Shown here: one piece after another, positions 1 through 7,461 of the stretch
Numbering within the stretch: position 1 is the first letter of the stretch
Layout: each line of letters begins with the position of its first letter
Source: an uncultured Sphingosinicella sp.
GTDB lineage: Bacteria; Pseudomonadota; Alphaproteobacteria; Sphingomonadales; Sphingomonadaceae
Assembly (NCBI GenBank): GCA_946886275.1
Contig: CAMPIH010000074.1
Span: 1-10,698, forward strand
Direction of reading: 5' to 3'
Length of the DNA: 10,698 nucleotides
Position numbers and translations under genes: made by a program
Notes under the pieces: generated by a model
The model's input: the letters and a program-made list of their open reading frames with translations, nothing else
What the model was told of the DNA's origin: nothing
Database searches by the model: none

Positions 1-1268
1 GTCGAATCGGCGGCGTCGAACAGATGATGGCCCTCGTCGAACACGATCCGGGTCGGCGGGTGGCCGCCGTCGCGGCCGCGCGCGGCGTTGACCATGAGCA
101 GGGCATGGTTGGCGATGACCAGGTCCGCATCCTGGCTGGCGCGTGCCGACCGCTCGATGAAGCAGCGGCGGTAGTGCGGGCAGCCGGCATAGACGCATTC
201 GCCGCGGCGGTCGGTCAGCGCCGCCGCTCCGGCACGGCGGAACAGGCTGGTCAGCCATCCCGGCAGATCGCCGCCGACCATGTCGCCGTCCTTGCTGTAG
301 GCGGCCCAGCGCGCGACGAGCTGGGCGAGCACGGCCGCCCGACCGGCAAAGCCGCCCTGGAGCGCGTCCTCGAGGTTGAGAAGGCACAGATAATTTTCGC
401 GGCCCTTGCGGATCACGACCTTGCGCCGACGCTGCTCGCCGTCGGCATAGAGCCGCCCGCTTTCGCGATCGAGCTGCCGCTGAAGCGCCTTGGTGTAGGT
501 CGAGATCCAGACCGCGCCGTCGGCCTTCGCCGCCCACAGCGAAGCGGGGGCGAGATAGGCCAGGGTCTTGCCGATCCCGGTTCCGGCCTCGGCAAGAAGA
601 AGGTTGGGATGATCCGGCTGCCGGCGCGGCGCGAAGATGGCCGCGGCGGCCGCCGCATAATCGCGCTGGCCCTGGCGAGGCTCGGCGTCGCGGCCGACGA
701 GTTCCTGGAGCCGGTCCACCGCCTCGCCGCCGGCGATGCTCGCCGGCCGAGGCTGCGGCCGGCCGCCGTTTTCCTCCCATTCGGGGAGGCGGCTGAACAG
801 CCAGCGTTCGTCGCGCTCCGGCCGCCCGAGCCGGGCCGTCACCGCCGCGCTCCATGGCCATCGGAGGCGGCCCAGAGCCTGGGCGGTCGCCCAGGCGCCT
901 TCCCGTTCCGGCCAGTCGCCGCCGATCGTGTCGAGCAGGACCGAGGCGGCGCGCCGAAGCAGCAGGACGGCTTCGCCTTCGTCGGCCGGCTCCTCGAGAT
1001 CCAGAGCGTGGGCAAGGCCCTTCGGGGTCGGCACGGCGAATCGGGCCGGATGGACGAAGGCGAACAGCTCGAGCAAATCGAGGCCCGACAGATCGGGATA
1101 GCCGAGCCTGTTCCCGACCAGCGGCGCGTTGAGCATGATCATCGGCGTTTCCGCCGCTCGGGCGATCGCCTCGCCCCGGCCGACCGCCTCCACGCCCCCG
1201 TCGGCGGTGGCGATCCAGATGCCGCCATGGGTTGCGTGGAGCGCCGGATAAGGCAAAGAGGCCGCCAT
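1..1268 (-). CDS. DinG/XPD-type Fe-S ATP-dependent DNA helicase, N-terminal part (cut at window edge)
   Basis: Superfamily 2 DNA helicase of the DinG/XPD group; known members are ATP-driven 5'-3' helicases that unwind D-loops, R-loops and forked DNA during repair. The frame runs open off the left edge, giving about 422 residues with the C-terminal helicase half missing. Visible are Walker A (AGTGIGKT, residues 228-235, Lys234), four cysteines at 295, 358, 363 and 369, and a DEGH box at 411-414. The C-x4-C-x5-C spacing of the last three cysteines matches the Fe-S cluster of E. coli DinG. About 225 residues precede Walker A, against roughly 50 in E. coli DinG. The start is the ATG at 1268, beginning MAASLPYPALHATHGG; it lacks a clear Shine-Dalgarno sequence, so it rests on the protein. 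The gene diverges from lysS. The family is secure; the cellular substrate is unknown. Confidence 0.88.
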   Translation of the reverse strand, partial: MAASLPYPALHATHGGIWIATADGGVEAVGRGEAIARAAETPMIMLNAPLVGNRLGYPDLSGLDLLELFAFVHPARFAVPTPKGLAHALDLEEPADEGEAVLLLRRAASVLLDTIGGDWPEREGAWATAQALGRLRWPWSAAVTARLGRPERDERWLFSRLPEWEENGGRPQPRPASIAGGEAVDRLQELVGRDAEPRQGQRDYAAAAAAIFAPRRQPDHPNLLLAEAGTGIGKTLAYLAPASLWAAKADGAVWISTYTKALQRQLDRESGRLYADGEQRRRKVVIRKGRENYLCLLNLEDALQGGFAGRAAVLAQLVARWAAYSKDGDMVGGDLPGWLTSLFRRAGAAALTDRRGECVYAGCPHYRRCFIERSARASQDADLVIANHALLMVNAARGRDGGHPPTRIVFDEGHHLFDAADS

Positions 1269-1305
1269 CCGCCGTGCATGGACCGGGCGGAACGAAAGGG
1301 CAACA

Positions 1306-2898
1306 GTGACGGTCTCGACCGAGCTTCGCGAAGCGGCAAAAGTCTCGAAGGCATGGCCTTATGAGGAAGCGCGCAAGCTGATCAAACGCTATCCGGACGG
1401 CCCCGGCGACCGGGCGATCCTGTTCGAGACTGGCTATGGCCCGTCAGGGCTTCCCCATCTCGGCACCTTCCAGGAGGTCGCCCGGACGCTGATGGTGAAG
1501 CACGCGCTCGGCGAGATGGTCGATTGGCCGAGCCGGCTGATCGCCTTCTCCGACGATGTCGACGGAATGCGCAAGGTCCCGCCCGGCGTTCCGCACCAGG
1601 ACATGATGCACGCCCATCTCGATCAGCCGCTGTCGGCGGTCCCCGATCCCTATGGCTGCGGCCACAAGAGCTTTGCCGATCACAATAACGGCCTGCTTCG
1701 CCAGTTCCTCGACCGGTTCGGCTTCGAATATGAATTCTTCGCCAGCTCCGACTGCTACCGCTCGGGCCGCTTCGACGAAGCTCTGAAGCAGGTCCTCCGC
1801 CGCTATGGCGACATCCTGGACGTGATGCTCCCGACGCTCGGCGAGGAGCGGCGCAAGACCTATTCGCCGATCTTCCCGATCAGCCCGACGAGCGGCAAGG
1901 TGCTCCAGGTGCCGGTCGAGGTGATCGATCCGGAAACGGGCCTGATCGCGTATGAGGACGAAGGCGAACGGATCGAACAGTCGATCCTGGCGGGCGGCGC
2001 CAAGCTCCAGTGGAAGGTCGACTGGGCGATGCGCTGGGTCGCGCTCGGGGTCGATTATGAAATGTCGGGCAAGGATCTGATCGACAGCGTCACCCAGAGC
2101 AGCAAGATCGCCCGGATCCTCGGCGGCCGCCCGCCCGACGGCTTCAATTACGAGATGTTCCTCGACGAGAATGGCGAGAAGATCTCGAAGACCAAGGGCA
2201 ATGGAGTCACGATCGACGAGTGGCTGGCTTATGCGCCCGAGGAGAGCCTGGCCTTCTACATCTACCGCGACCCGCGCAAGGCGAAGCAGTTGAGCTTCTC
2301 GGTCATCCCCAAGGCGGTCGACGAATATTACCAGTTCCTCGCCGCCTATCCCGGTCAGGAGATCGACAAGAAGCTCGGCAACCCGGTTCACCACGTCCAT
2401 CGCGGCGAAGTGCCGCAGGCGCGGATGCCGATCAGCTTCGCCTTGCTCCTCAATCTCGTCGCCGTCGCCTCGACCGACGACAAGGATCTGCTGTGGGGCT
2501 TCGTGAAGCGCTATTGCCCGTCAGCCTCGCCGACGAGCCATCCCGAGCTCGACAAGCTGCTCGATTTCGCGCTCGCTTATTTCCGCGACTTCATCGCCGA
2601 TTCGCTCCGCCACCGGCCGCCGAGCGAGATCGAGGCGGAGGCGCTGCGCGATCTCGATTCACGGCTGGCGGCGCTGCCGGACGGCGCCGACGCCGAAGCG
2701 ATCCAGACTGAGGTCTACGAAGTGGGCAAGGCCCATCCCTTCGAAAACCTCCGCGACTGGTTCAAGGCGCTCTACGAGACCTTGCTCGGGACCAGCCAGG
2801 GACCGCGGATGGGCAGCTTCATCGCTTTGTACGGGATCGCCAACAGCCGCCGGCTGATCGCCGAGGCGCTTGCTGCCCAGGGGCGGAAAGCCGACTAG
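1306..2898 (+). CDS. lysS: Class I (archaeal-type) lysyl-tRNA synthetase
   Basis: Cytoplasmic enzyme that charges tRNA-Lys with lysine using ATP. At 530 residues it has the usual length of bacterial class I LysRS, an enzyme unrelated in fold to the common class II LysRS and typical of archaea, alphaproteobacteria and spirochaetes. Signature motifs are the HIGH-type HLGT at residues 51-54, inside GYGPSGLPHLGT, and the KMSKS-type KISKT at 292-296. The Rossmann-fold catalytic domain lies in the first ~310 residues; the rest should be the helical anticodon-binding part. The start is GTG at 1306, preceded by GAAAGGG at 1294-1300 with a 5-nt gap; no better in-frame ATG lies before the conserved KAWPYEEARKL segment. 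It diverges from the helicase gene and converges on the DUF885 gene 13 bp past its stop. Some databases call class I LysRS lysK. Confidence 0.95.
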   Translation: MTVSTELREAAKVSKAWPYEEARKLIKRYPDGPGDRAILFETGYGPSGLPHLGTFQEVARTLMVKHALGEMVDWPSRLIAFSDDVDGMRKVPPGVPHQDMMHAHLDQPLSAVPDPYGCGHKSFADHNNGLLRQFLDRFGFEYEFFASSDCYRSGRFDEALKQVLRRYGDILDVMLPTLGEERRKTYSPIFPISPTSGKVLQVPVEVIDPETGLIAYEDEGERIEQSILAGGAKLQWKVDWAMRWVALGVDYEMSGKDLIDSVTQSSKIARILGGRPPDGFNYEMFLDENGEKISKTKGNGVTIDEWLAYAPEESLAFYIYRDPRKAKQLSFSVIPKAVDEYYQFLAAYPGQEIDKKLGNPVHHVHRGEVPQARMPISFALLLNLVAVASTDDKDLLWGFVKRYCPSASPTSHPELDKLLDFALAYFRDFIADSLRHRPPSEIEAEALRDLDSRLAALPDGADAEAIQTEVYEVGKAHPFENLRDWFKALYETLLGTSQGPRMGSFIALYGIANSRRLIAEALAAQGRKAD

Positions 2899-2911
2899 AT
2901 CAGGACAGGCT

Positions 2912-4741
2912 CTAGGTGGTGCGCCGGCTGGCGATCCAGTCGTCGATCTTCCGCTCGAGCACGACCAGCGGCAGGGCACCGGTGTTCAGCACCTGGGCGT
3001 GGAATTCGCGAAGGTCGAAGCGGTCGCCGAGCGCCTGCTCGGCGCGGGCGCGAAGCTCGAGGATCTTGAGCTGGCCGATCTTGTAGGCGAGCGCCTGGCC
3101 GGGATTGGCGATGTAGCGCTCGACCTCGCCCGTCACCTGGGTTTCGCTGAGACCGCCATTTTCCAGCATGTAGGCAATCGCCTGCTCGCGGGTCCAACCC
3201 TTGGCATGGATCCCGGTGTCGACCACCAGCCGCATCGCCCGGTACATGTCCGCGTTGAGGCCGCCGAAGCGCTGATAGGGGTCGGTCTCCATGCCGAGCT
3301 CGTCCCAGAGAGTCTCGGCGTAGAGCGCCCAGCCCTCGACGAAAGCGGTATTGCCGCCGAAGCGCATGAAGCTCGGAAGCGCCTCATTCTCCTGGGCGAG
3401 GCTGATCTGGAAATGATGGCCGGGCGCCCCTTCGTGGAGATAGAGCGCCTCCATCCCGTAGGTCCGCCGCGACGGCAGGTCATAGGCATTGTAGTAGAAG
3501 ACTCCGGGGCGCGAGCCGTCCGGCGTTCCCTGCTGGTAGGAGCCCTGCGACGCGTTCCGCTCGCGGAATTCCTCGACCTCCCTGATCTCCAGACGGGTCC
3601 GGGGACTGGCCGAGAAATATTCGCCGATCCGCGCATCGACCCGCCGGCCGATCTCGTAATAGCCCTCGCGCATCCAGTCGCGGCTGGCGGGCTCGAAGCG
3701 GGCATCGGTGCGCAGATGCTCGAGGAACTCGGCGAGCGTCCCGTCGAAGCCGACCCTTTGCCTGATCGCCTCCATCTCGGCCCGGTTTCGGGCGACCTCT
3801 CGAAGCCCGATCTCGTGCACCTCGTCCGCCGTCAGCGGCAGGGTCGTGTTCTGCTGGATCAGGGTTCGGTAGAGCGAGTCGCCGCCGCGCATGTGGACGA
3901 GGCCGCCGCCTTCCCGGGCATGGGGAAGATATTCGTCGCGGAGGAAGTCGCGGAGGCGCCGATAGGCCGGATTGATGTCGTCGACGATCGCCGCTTTGTG
4001 CGCCAGGCGAAGCCGCTCGCGTTCGGCCTCCGGAACCGCCTCCGGGAAATTCTGGACCGGGCCGAAGAGCGGCGATTCCTCCGGCGCCGCGGCGAGCTGG
4101 GTATCGAGCTGGCCGATCACGTTGCGGATCGTCAGCTGGCTCTCGACCACGCCCGAAGCGAGGCCTTCACGGAAGCGGAGGATCGCCCGGTCGATTCCAC
4201 GGACGAAGTCGCGGTGCCGCTTGAGATTATTCTCATAATCCTCGACGTTTCGGAACGGCGCCGCGTTCCGGCCCGAGGCGAAGACCGGATAGAAGGTGTG
4301 GAAGCCGGTGAAGTGGTTGATCGGCCTGACCGCGGTGAGCGCCAGCATCTCGGGGGCGAGATTGGCGAGGTCTTCCTCGCGCTGATATTTGAAGACGTCA
4401 TAGGCGATCCGGTCGGTCTCGTTGAGGGCCGACCGGTCGATCGCCGCGAGCGCTGCCAGATCGGCCTGAGCCGCCGACCGCTCGCCGGCAAAATATTCGT
4501 CGGTGAGGAAGTCGCCGAGGCGGTCCGCATAGCGGTAATCGCCGCGGAACATGCCGGCGAGGGGGTTGCGGCGCAGATTGGCCTCGTCGCTCGCCCGGAA
4601 CAAAGCGTGGAGCTGCTCGCCCGCCGCCGCCGGCACCGGCGACGGTGCCGGCGCTTCGGGCGCCGGCTGGGAGGAGGCGGTCGCGGACCAGACGGAGGTG
4701 ACGAGCGAAGCGGCAGCGAGCAAGGCGATATTTCGGGTCAT
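2912..4741 (-). CDS. Exported DUF885-family protein, probable metallohydrolase (copy 2 of tandem pair)
   Basis: A 609-residue DUF885 (PF05960) protein. Residues 1-22 look like a Sec signal peptide (MTRNIALLAAASLVTSVWSA then TASSQ) followed by a Pro/Ala-rich linker to about residue 40, so it should act in the periplasm or outside the cell. The core carries HEGAPGHH at 436-443, FVEGWALYAE at 467-476 (Glu469) and a DTGIHAKGW block with His512. His, Glu and His in this order suggest a zinc-type hydrolase; this is inference, since most of the family is uncharacterised. Its start codon lies 22 bp after the upstream paralogue's stop, with a strong Shine-Dalgarno (AGAAGGGGGG on the minus strand), so the pair should be co-transcribed. 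Its last ~60 residues are nearly identical to those of the paralogue, while the N-terminal third is less similar. It converges on lysS; I see no convincing terminator between them. Confidence 0.9.
   Translation of the reverse strand: MTRNIALLAAASLVTSVWSATASSQPAPEAPAPSPVPAAAGEQLHALFRASDEANLRRNPLAGMFRGDYRYADRLGDFLTDEYFAGERSAAQADLAALAAIDRSALNETDRIAYDVFKYQREEDLANLAPEMLALTAVRPINHFTGFHTFYPVFASGRNAAPFRNVEDYENNLKRHRDFVRGIDRAILRFREGLASGVVESQLTIRNVIGQLDTQLAAAPEESPLFGPVQNFPEAVPEAERERLRLAHKAAIVDDINPAYRRLRDFLRDEYLPHAREGGGLVHMRGGDSLYRTLIQQNTTLPLTADEVHEIGLREVARNRAEMEAIRQRVGFDGTLAEFLEHLRTDARFEPASRDWMREGYYEIGRRVDARIGEYFSASPRTRLEIREVEEFRERNASQGSYQQGTPDGSRPGVFYYNAYDLPSRRTYGMEALYLHEGAPGHHFQISLAQENEALPSFMRFGGNTAFVEGWALYAETLWDELGMETDPYQRFGGLNADMYRAMRLVVDTGIHAKGWTREQAIAYMLENGGLSETQVTGEVERYIANPGQALAYKIGQLKILELRARAEQALGDRFDLREFHAQVLNTGALPLVVLERKIDDWIASRRTT
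3030..3103. repeat. 74-bp direct repeat, copy in second DUF885 gene
   Basis: This 74-bp stretch is identical base for base to 4879-4952. It lies in the 3' part of the downstream DUF885 gene and encodes part of the conserved C-terminal segment (around GQALAYKIGQLKILELRARA). Neighbouring sequence on both sides is also very similar, for example about 40 bp near each gene's 3' end. Third codon positions are conserved too, which is more than protein constraint alone requires. Confidence 0.9.
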
Positions 4742-4763
4742 GATGGAAATCCCCCCTTCTGGT

Positions 4764-6608
4764 TCAGGCGCGCCGGCTGGCGATCCAGTCGTCGATCTTC
4801 CGCTCGAGCACCGTCATCGGCAGAGCCCCGGTCATCAGCACCTGGGCGTGGAATTCGCGAAGGTCGAAGCGATCGCCAAGCGCCTGCTCGGCGCGGGCGC
4901 GAAGCTCGAGGATCTTGAGCTGGCCGATCTTGTAGGCGAGCGCCTGGCCGGGGATGGCGATGTAGCGCTCGACCTCGGCGGTGACCTCGGTCTCGCTGAG
5001 GCCGCTATTGTCGAGCATGTAGCGGATCGCCTGCTCGCGAGTCCAACCCTTGGCATGGATGCCGGTGTCGACCACCAGCCGCATCGCCCGAAGCATCTCG
5101 TCGTTGAGGCCGCCGAAGCGCTGGAAGGGATCGGTTTCCATCCCGAGCTCGTCCCAGAGCGTTTCGGCATAGAGCGCCCAGCCTTCGACGAAGGCGGTGC
5201 CGCCGCCGAATCGCATGAAGTTCGGAAGCGACTCATTCTCCTGGGCGAGGCTGATCTGGAAATGATGCCCGGGCGCGCCTTCGTGGAGGTAGAGCGTCTC
5301 CATCCCCGACGTCCGCCGGGAGGGCAGGTCATAGGCATTATAATAGAAGATGCCCGGCCGTGAGCCGTCGGGCGCGCCCTGATTGTAGGAGCCGCCGGCC
5401 TCGGTCCGCTCCCGGAACGCCTCCACCTCGCGAATTTCCAGCGGTGTTTCGGGGATGGTGGAGAAATAGTCGCGGATCCGGGCGTCGACCCGCCGGCCGA
5501 TCGCGTAATAATGCTCGCGGAGCCATTCGCGGCTCGGCGGCTCGAAACGCGGGTCGGTCCGGATATATTCGAAGAACTGGGCGAGCGTGCCGTCATAGCC
5601 GACCCGCTGCCTGATCGCCTCCATCTCGCCGCGGATCCGGGCGACCTCGCTGAGGCCGAGATCGTGGACATAATCGGCGGTCAGCGGCAGGGTCGTGTTC
5701 TTCTCGATCAGCCGCCGATAGAGGATTTCGCCGCCTTGCATGTGGACGAGGCCGGCCCCGTCCCGGGCCTGAGGCAGATAGTCGTTCTGAAGGAAGTCGC
5801 GAAGCCGGCGATAGGCCGGATAGATCGTGTCGCGGACCGCCGCCAGATAGGCCTGGCGGAGCCTCGGCCGATCGGCTACCGGAACGGCCTCGGGGAAATC
5901 GAGCGCCGGCGCATAATAAGGCGAGGCTTCGGGAGCCTCGGCAAGCTGGTCGTCCAGCTGGGAAATGACGTTGCGGATCGTCAGCTTGGTGTCGACGACT
6001 CCCGATTCCATGCCCTGGCGGAATCGCTCGATCGTCCGATCGAGAACGGCCGCCATTTCGACGTGGCGCTTCAGATTATTCTCGTAGTCGGTGACGTTGT
6101 TGAACGGGGCGGCGCTACGGCCGGACGCGAACACAGGATAGAAGATCTGGACCCCGCTGAAATGGTTGAGCGGGCGGACCGCGGTCAGCGCCAGCATGGC
6201 CGGCTGGAGATCGGCGAGGCTGTCCTCGGTCTGATATCTGAAGACGTCGTAGGCGAGCTGGTCGGTGGGGTTGAGCGCCGAGCGGTCGATCGTCGCCAGC
6301 GCCGCGAGGTCCTGCTCCGACGCGGCCCGCTCGGCCGCGTAATAAGCGTCGCTGACATAGTCGCCGAAGCGGTCGGCATAGCGCAGGTCGCCGCGGAAGA
6401 TGGCGGAGAGCGGATTGCGGCGGAGGCTGGCCTCGTCGCTGTCGCGGAAAAGCTGGTGAAGCCTGGCGCTGGCCGCCTCGTCCGGCGAAGCGGCGACGGG
6501 GGAAGCGGGCGCGGGTTCAGCGCTGGCCGAGACGGCCTCCGCGCCGGCACCGGACGTGCAGGCCGGAAGGATCAGGAAAGTGGCGGCGGCGAGTAGCGCG
6601 GAACGCAT
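4764..6608 (-). CDS. DUF885-family lipoprotein, probable metallohydrolase (copy 1 of tandem pair)
   Basis: A 614-residue paralogue of the next gene downstream. The N-terminus MRSALLAAATFLILPACTSG has a lipobox-like LPAC ending at Cys17, so it is probably lipid-anchored; Pro at -2 is not the commonest residue but is tolerated. An Ala/Pro/Ser-rich linker runs to about residue 45. The family motifs recur: HEGAPGHH at 442-449, FVEGWALYAE at 473-482 (Glu475) and DTGIHAKGW with His518, so the putative catalytic residues are all intact. The substrate is unknown; a metallopeptidase-like activity is inferred from the His-Glu pattern. A GAGGATGA Shine-Dalgarno sits just before the ATG at 6608. A 71-bp gap separates it from the 2OG oxygenase gene upstream; read on the minus strand this gap has a weak TTGCAG box but no clear -10. 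Confidence 0.9.
   Translation of the reverse strand: MRSALLAAATFLILPACTSGAGAEAVSASAEPAPASPVAASPDEAASARLHQLFRDSDEASLRRNPLSAIFRGDLRYADRFGDYVSDAYYAAERAASEQDLAALATIDRSALNPTDQLAYDVFRYQTEDSLADLQPAMLALTAVRPLNHFSGVQIFYPVFASGRSAAPFNNVTDYENNLKRHVEMAAVLDRTIERFRQGMESGVVDTKLTIRNVISQLDDQLAEAPEASPYYAPALDFPEAVPVADRPRLRQAYLAAVRDTIYPAYRRLRDFLQNDYLPQARDGAGLVHMQGGEILYRRLIEKNTTLPLTADYVHDLGLSEVARIRGEMEAIRQRVGYDGTLAQFFEYIRTDPRFEPPSREWLREHYYAIGRRVDARIRDYFSTIPETPLEIREVEAFRERTEAGGSYNQGAPDGSRPGIFYYNAYDLPSRRTSGMETLYLHEGAPGHHFQISLAQENESLPNFMRFGGGTAFVEGWALYAETLWDELGMETDPFQRFGGLNDEMLRAMRLVVDTGIHAKGWTREQAIRYMLDNSGLSETEVTAEVERYIAIPGQALAYKIGQLKILELRARAEQALGDRFDLREFHAQVLMTGALPMTVLERKIDDWIASRRA
4879..4952. repeat. 74-bp direct repeat, copy in first DUF885 gene
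   Basis: Identical to 3030-3103 and in the same orientation, 1849 bp away. Recombination between the two copies would delete one gene's worth of DNA and leave a single fused DUF885 gene. Confidence 0.9.
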
Positions 6609-6679
6609 TCATCATCCTCACATGTTGGTGTGTTGTGGCTGTAAAACGGCTGTCGCCGGACTGCAAGAAGAGCGGGACT

Positions 6680-7342
6680 TCAGTAGGTGGTCACCGACGT
6701 CGCCGACCAGGGCCGCTCGCGATACCATTTGGTGATCACATATTTGGTGCCGGCCATGACCGGCATGGCCCGGTGCATGGAATAGGGATTGGGGATTCCG
6801 ACGCCGTCGAGATTGTTCCAGATCAGCAGATTGCCGGCGCGAGGAGTGACCCGGATGTCGGCTTTCTCGAACACGGTCCGGCCGCCGGCCTCCGGGGTGT
6901 TGAGGAAGACCATCGCGGTCCACGTACGCTGGCCGCCGCTTCGCTCCATCTCCGGCCAATAAGGCTGGTCGGTATAGAAGAAGTCGTGATGGGCCTTGAA
7001 CTGCTGGCCGATCGCATAACGCTGCCCCTGCACCGTCTCGCCATGGGAATAAGGAATTCCGGTGAGGTCGGTGATCTTGTCCTCCACCTGGCGGACGATC
7101 GGATGACCCGGCTGAAGGTTGCAGCTTTCGCTGGTCCGGAACTCGGGATCCTCGTTCGGCGAGAGGAGCTGCGAAGGGATCCGTTCCCTGTCGATCAAGT
7201 CGATCATCGCCTGGCACTCGGCCGGGTTGAGGAACTCCCTGACCACGGAGATCTCGAGCAGGTTGGAGGGGATTCGGAGCGCATAGGGGTTCGCCGCCAG
7301 TCGATGGCGGACCAGGTTCGCGACTTCGATCTTGTCGTCCAT
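6680..7342 (-). CDS. 2OG-Fe(II) oxygenase, prolyl 4-hydroxylase-like
   Basis: A 220-residue non-heme iron, 2-oxoglutarate-dependent dioxygenase of the prolyl-4-hydroxylase (P4Hc) type. These enzymes couple decarboxylation of 2-oxoglutarate to hydroxylation of a protein or small-molecule substrate. The double-stranded beta-helix has the full ligand set: His118-x-Asp120 in GQQFKAHHDFF, distal His190 in YSMHRAMPV, and Lys200, exactly ten residues later as in P4H enzymes, to bind 2-oxoglutarate. There is no signal peptide, so it should be cytoplasmic. The start is ATG at 7342; GGGGAGG lies about 15 nt upstream, a longer gap than usual. It follows the rcnB-like gene's terminator and leads into the two DUF885 genes on the same strand, with a 71-bp gap. 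The substrate cannot be told from sequence. Confidence 0.88.
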   Translation of the reverse strand: MDDKIEVANLVRHRLAANPYALRIPSNLLEISVVREFLNPAECQAMIDLIDRERIPSQLLSPNEDPEFRTSESCNLQPGHPIVRQVEDKITDLTGIPYSHGETVQGQRYAIGQQFKAHHDFFYTDQPYWPEMERSGGQRTWTAMVFLNTPEAGGRTVFEKADIRVTPRAGNLLIWNNLDGVGIPNPYSMHRAMPVMAGTKYVITKWYRERPWSATSVTTY

Positions 7343-7395
7343 TCCGATTCCGGCGCGCCTCCCCGGTCAGGCCCATGCGACAGGCCGCCCACCCC

Positions 7396-7437
7396 AGACA
7401 AGAGAAAAGCCCGGAGCATCTTGCGATGCCCCGGGCT
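7396..7437 (-). terminator. Rho-independent terminator of the rcnB-like gene
   Basis: Arms 7408-7420 and 7425-7437 pair as a 13-bp stem with one mismatch around the loop TTGC. On the minus strand the hairpin is followed directly by CTTTTCTCTTG, a T-rich tract. It starts 24 bp past the stop codon of the rcnB-like gene (7462) and lies before the oxygenase gene, so it should separate the two transcripts. There is no T-tract on the plus-strand side, so it is read as one-directional. Confidence 0.85.
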
Positions 7438-7461
7438 CATCTGTTCACTCCGCTGTCTGAC

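Noticed and set aside
24..1364. 446-residue open frame on the plus strand
   Set aside because: It is antisense to the helicase, whose minus-strand frame holds Walker A, the four Fe-S cysteines and a DEGH box. The plus-strand product has no recognisable domain.
1444..2400. 318-residue minus-strand frame inside lysS
   Set aside because: Antisense shadow of a clear class I LysRS frame.
2885..2916. AGCC/GGCT pairing between convergent lysS and the DUF885 gene as a bidirectional terminator
   Set aside because: Four base pairs with a long loop and no T-tract on either strand.
2870..4918. 682-residue open frame on the plus strand, the longest in the window
   Set aside because: It lies opposite the DUF885 gene and runs on into the second one; its composition (many Val, Glu, Arg, Ala) is the mirror of the coding strand. 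The minus strand carries the signal peptide and HEGAPGHH motif.
4551..6596. Two plus-strand frames (4551-5363 and 5511-6596) resembling each other and the 2870 frame
   Set aside because: Their similarity only reflects the duplicated DUF885 genes on the other strand.
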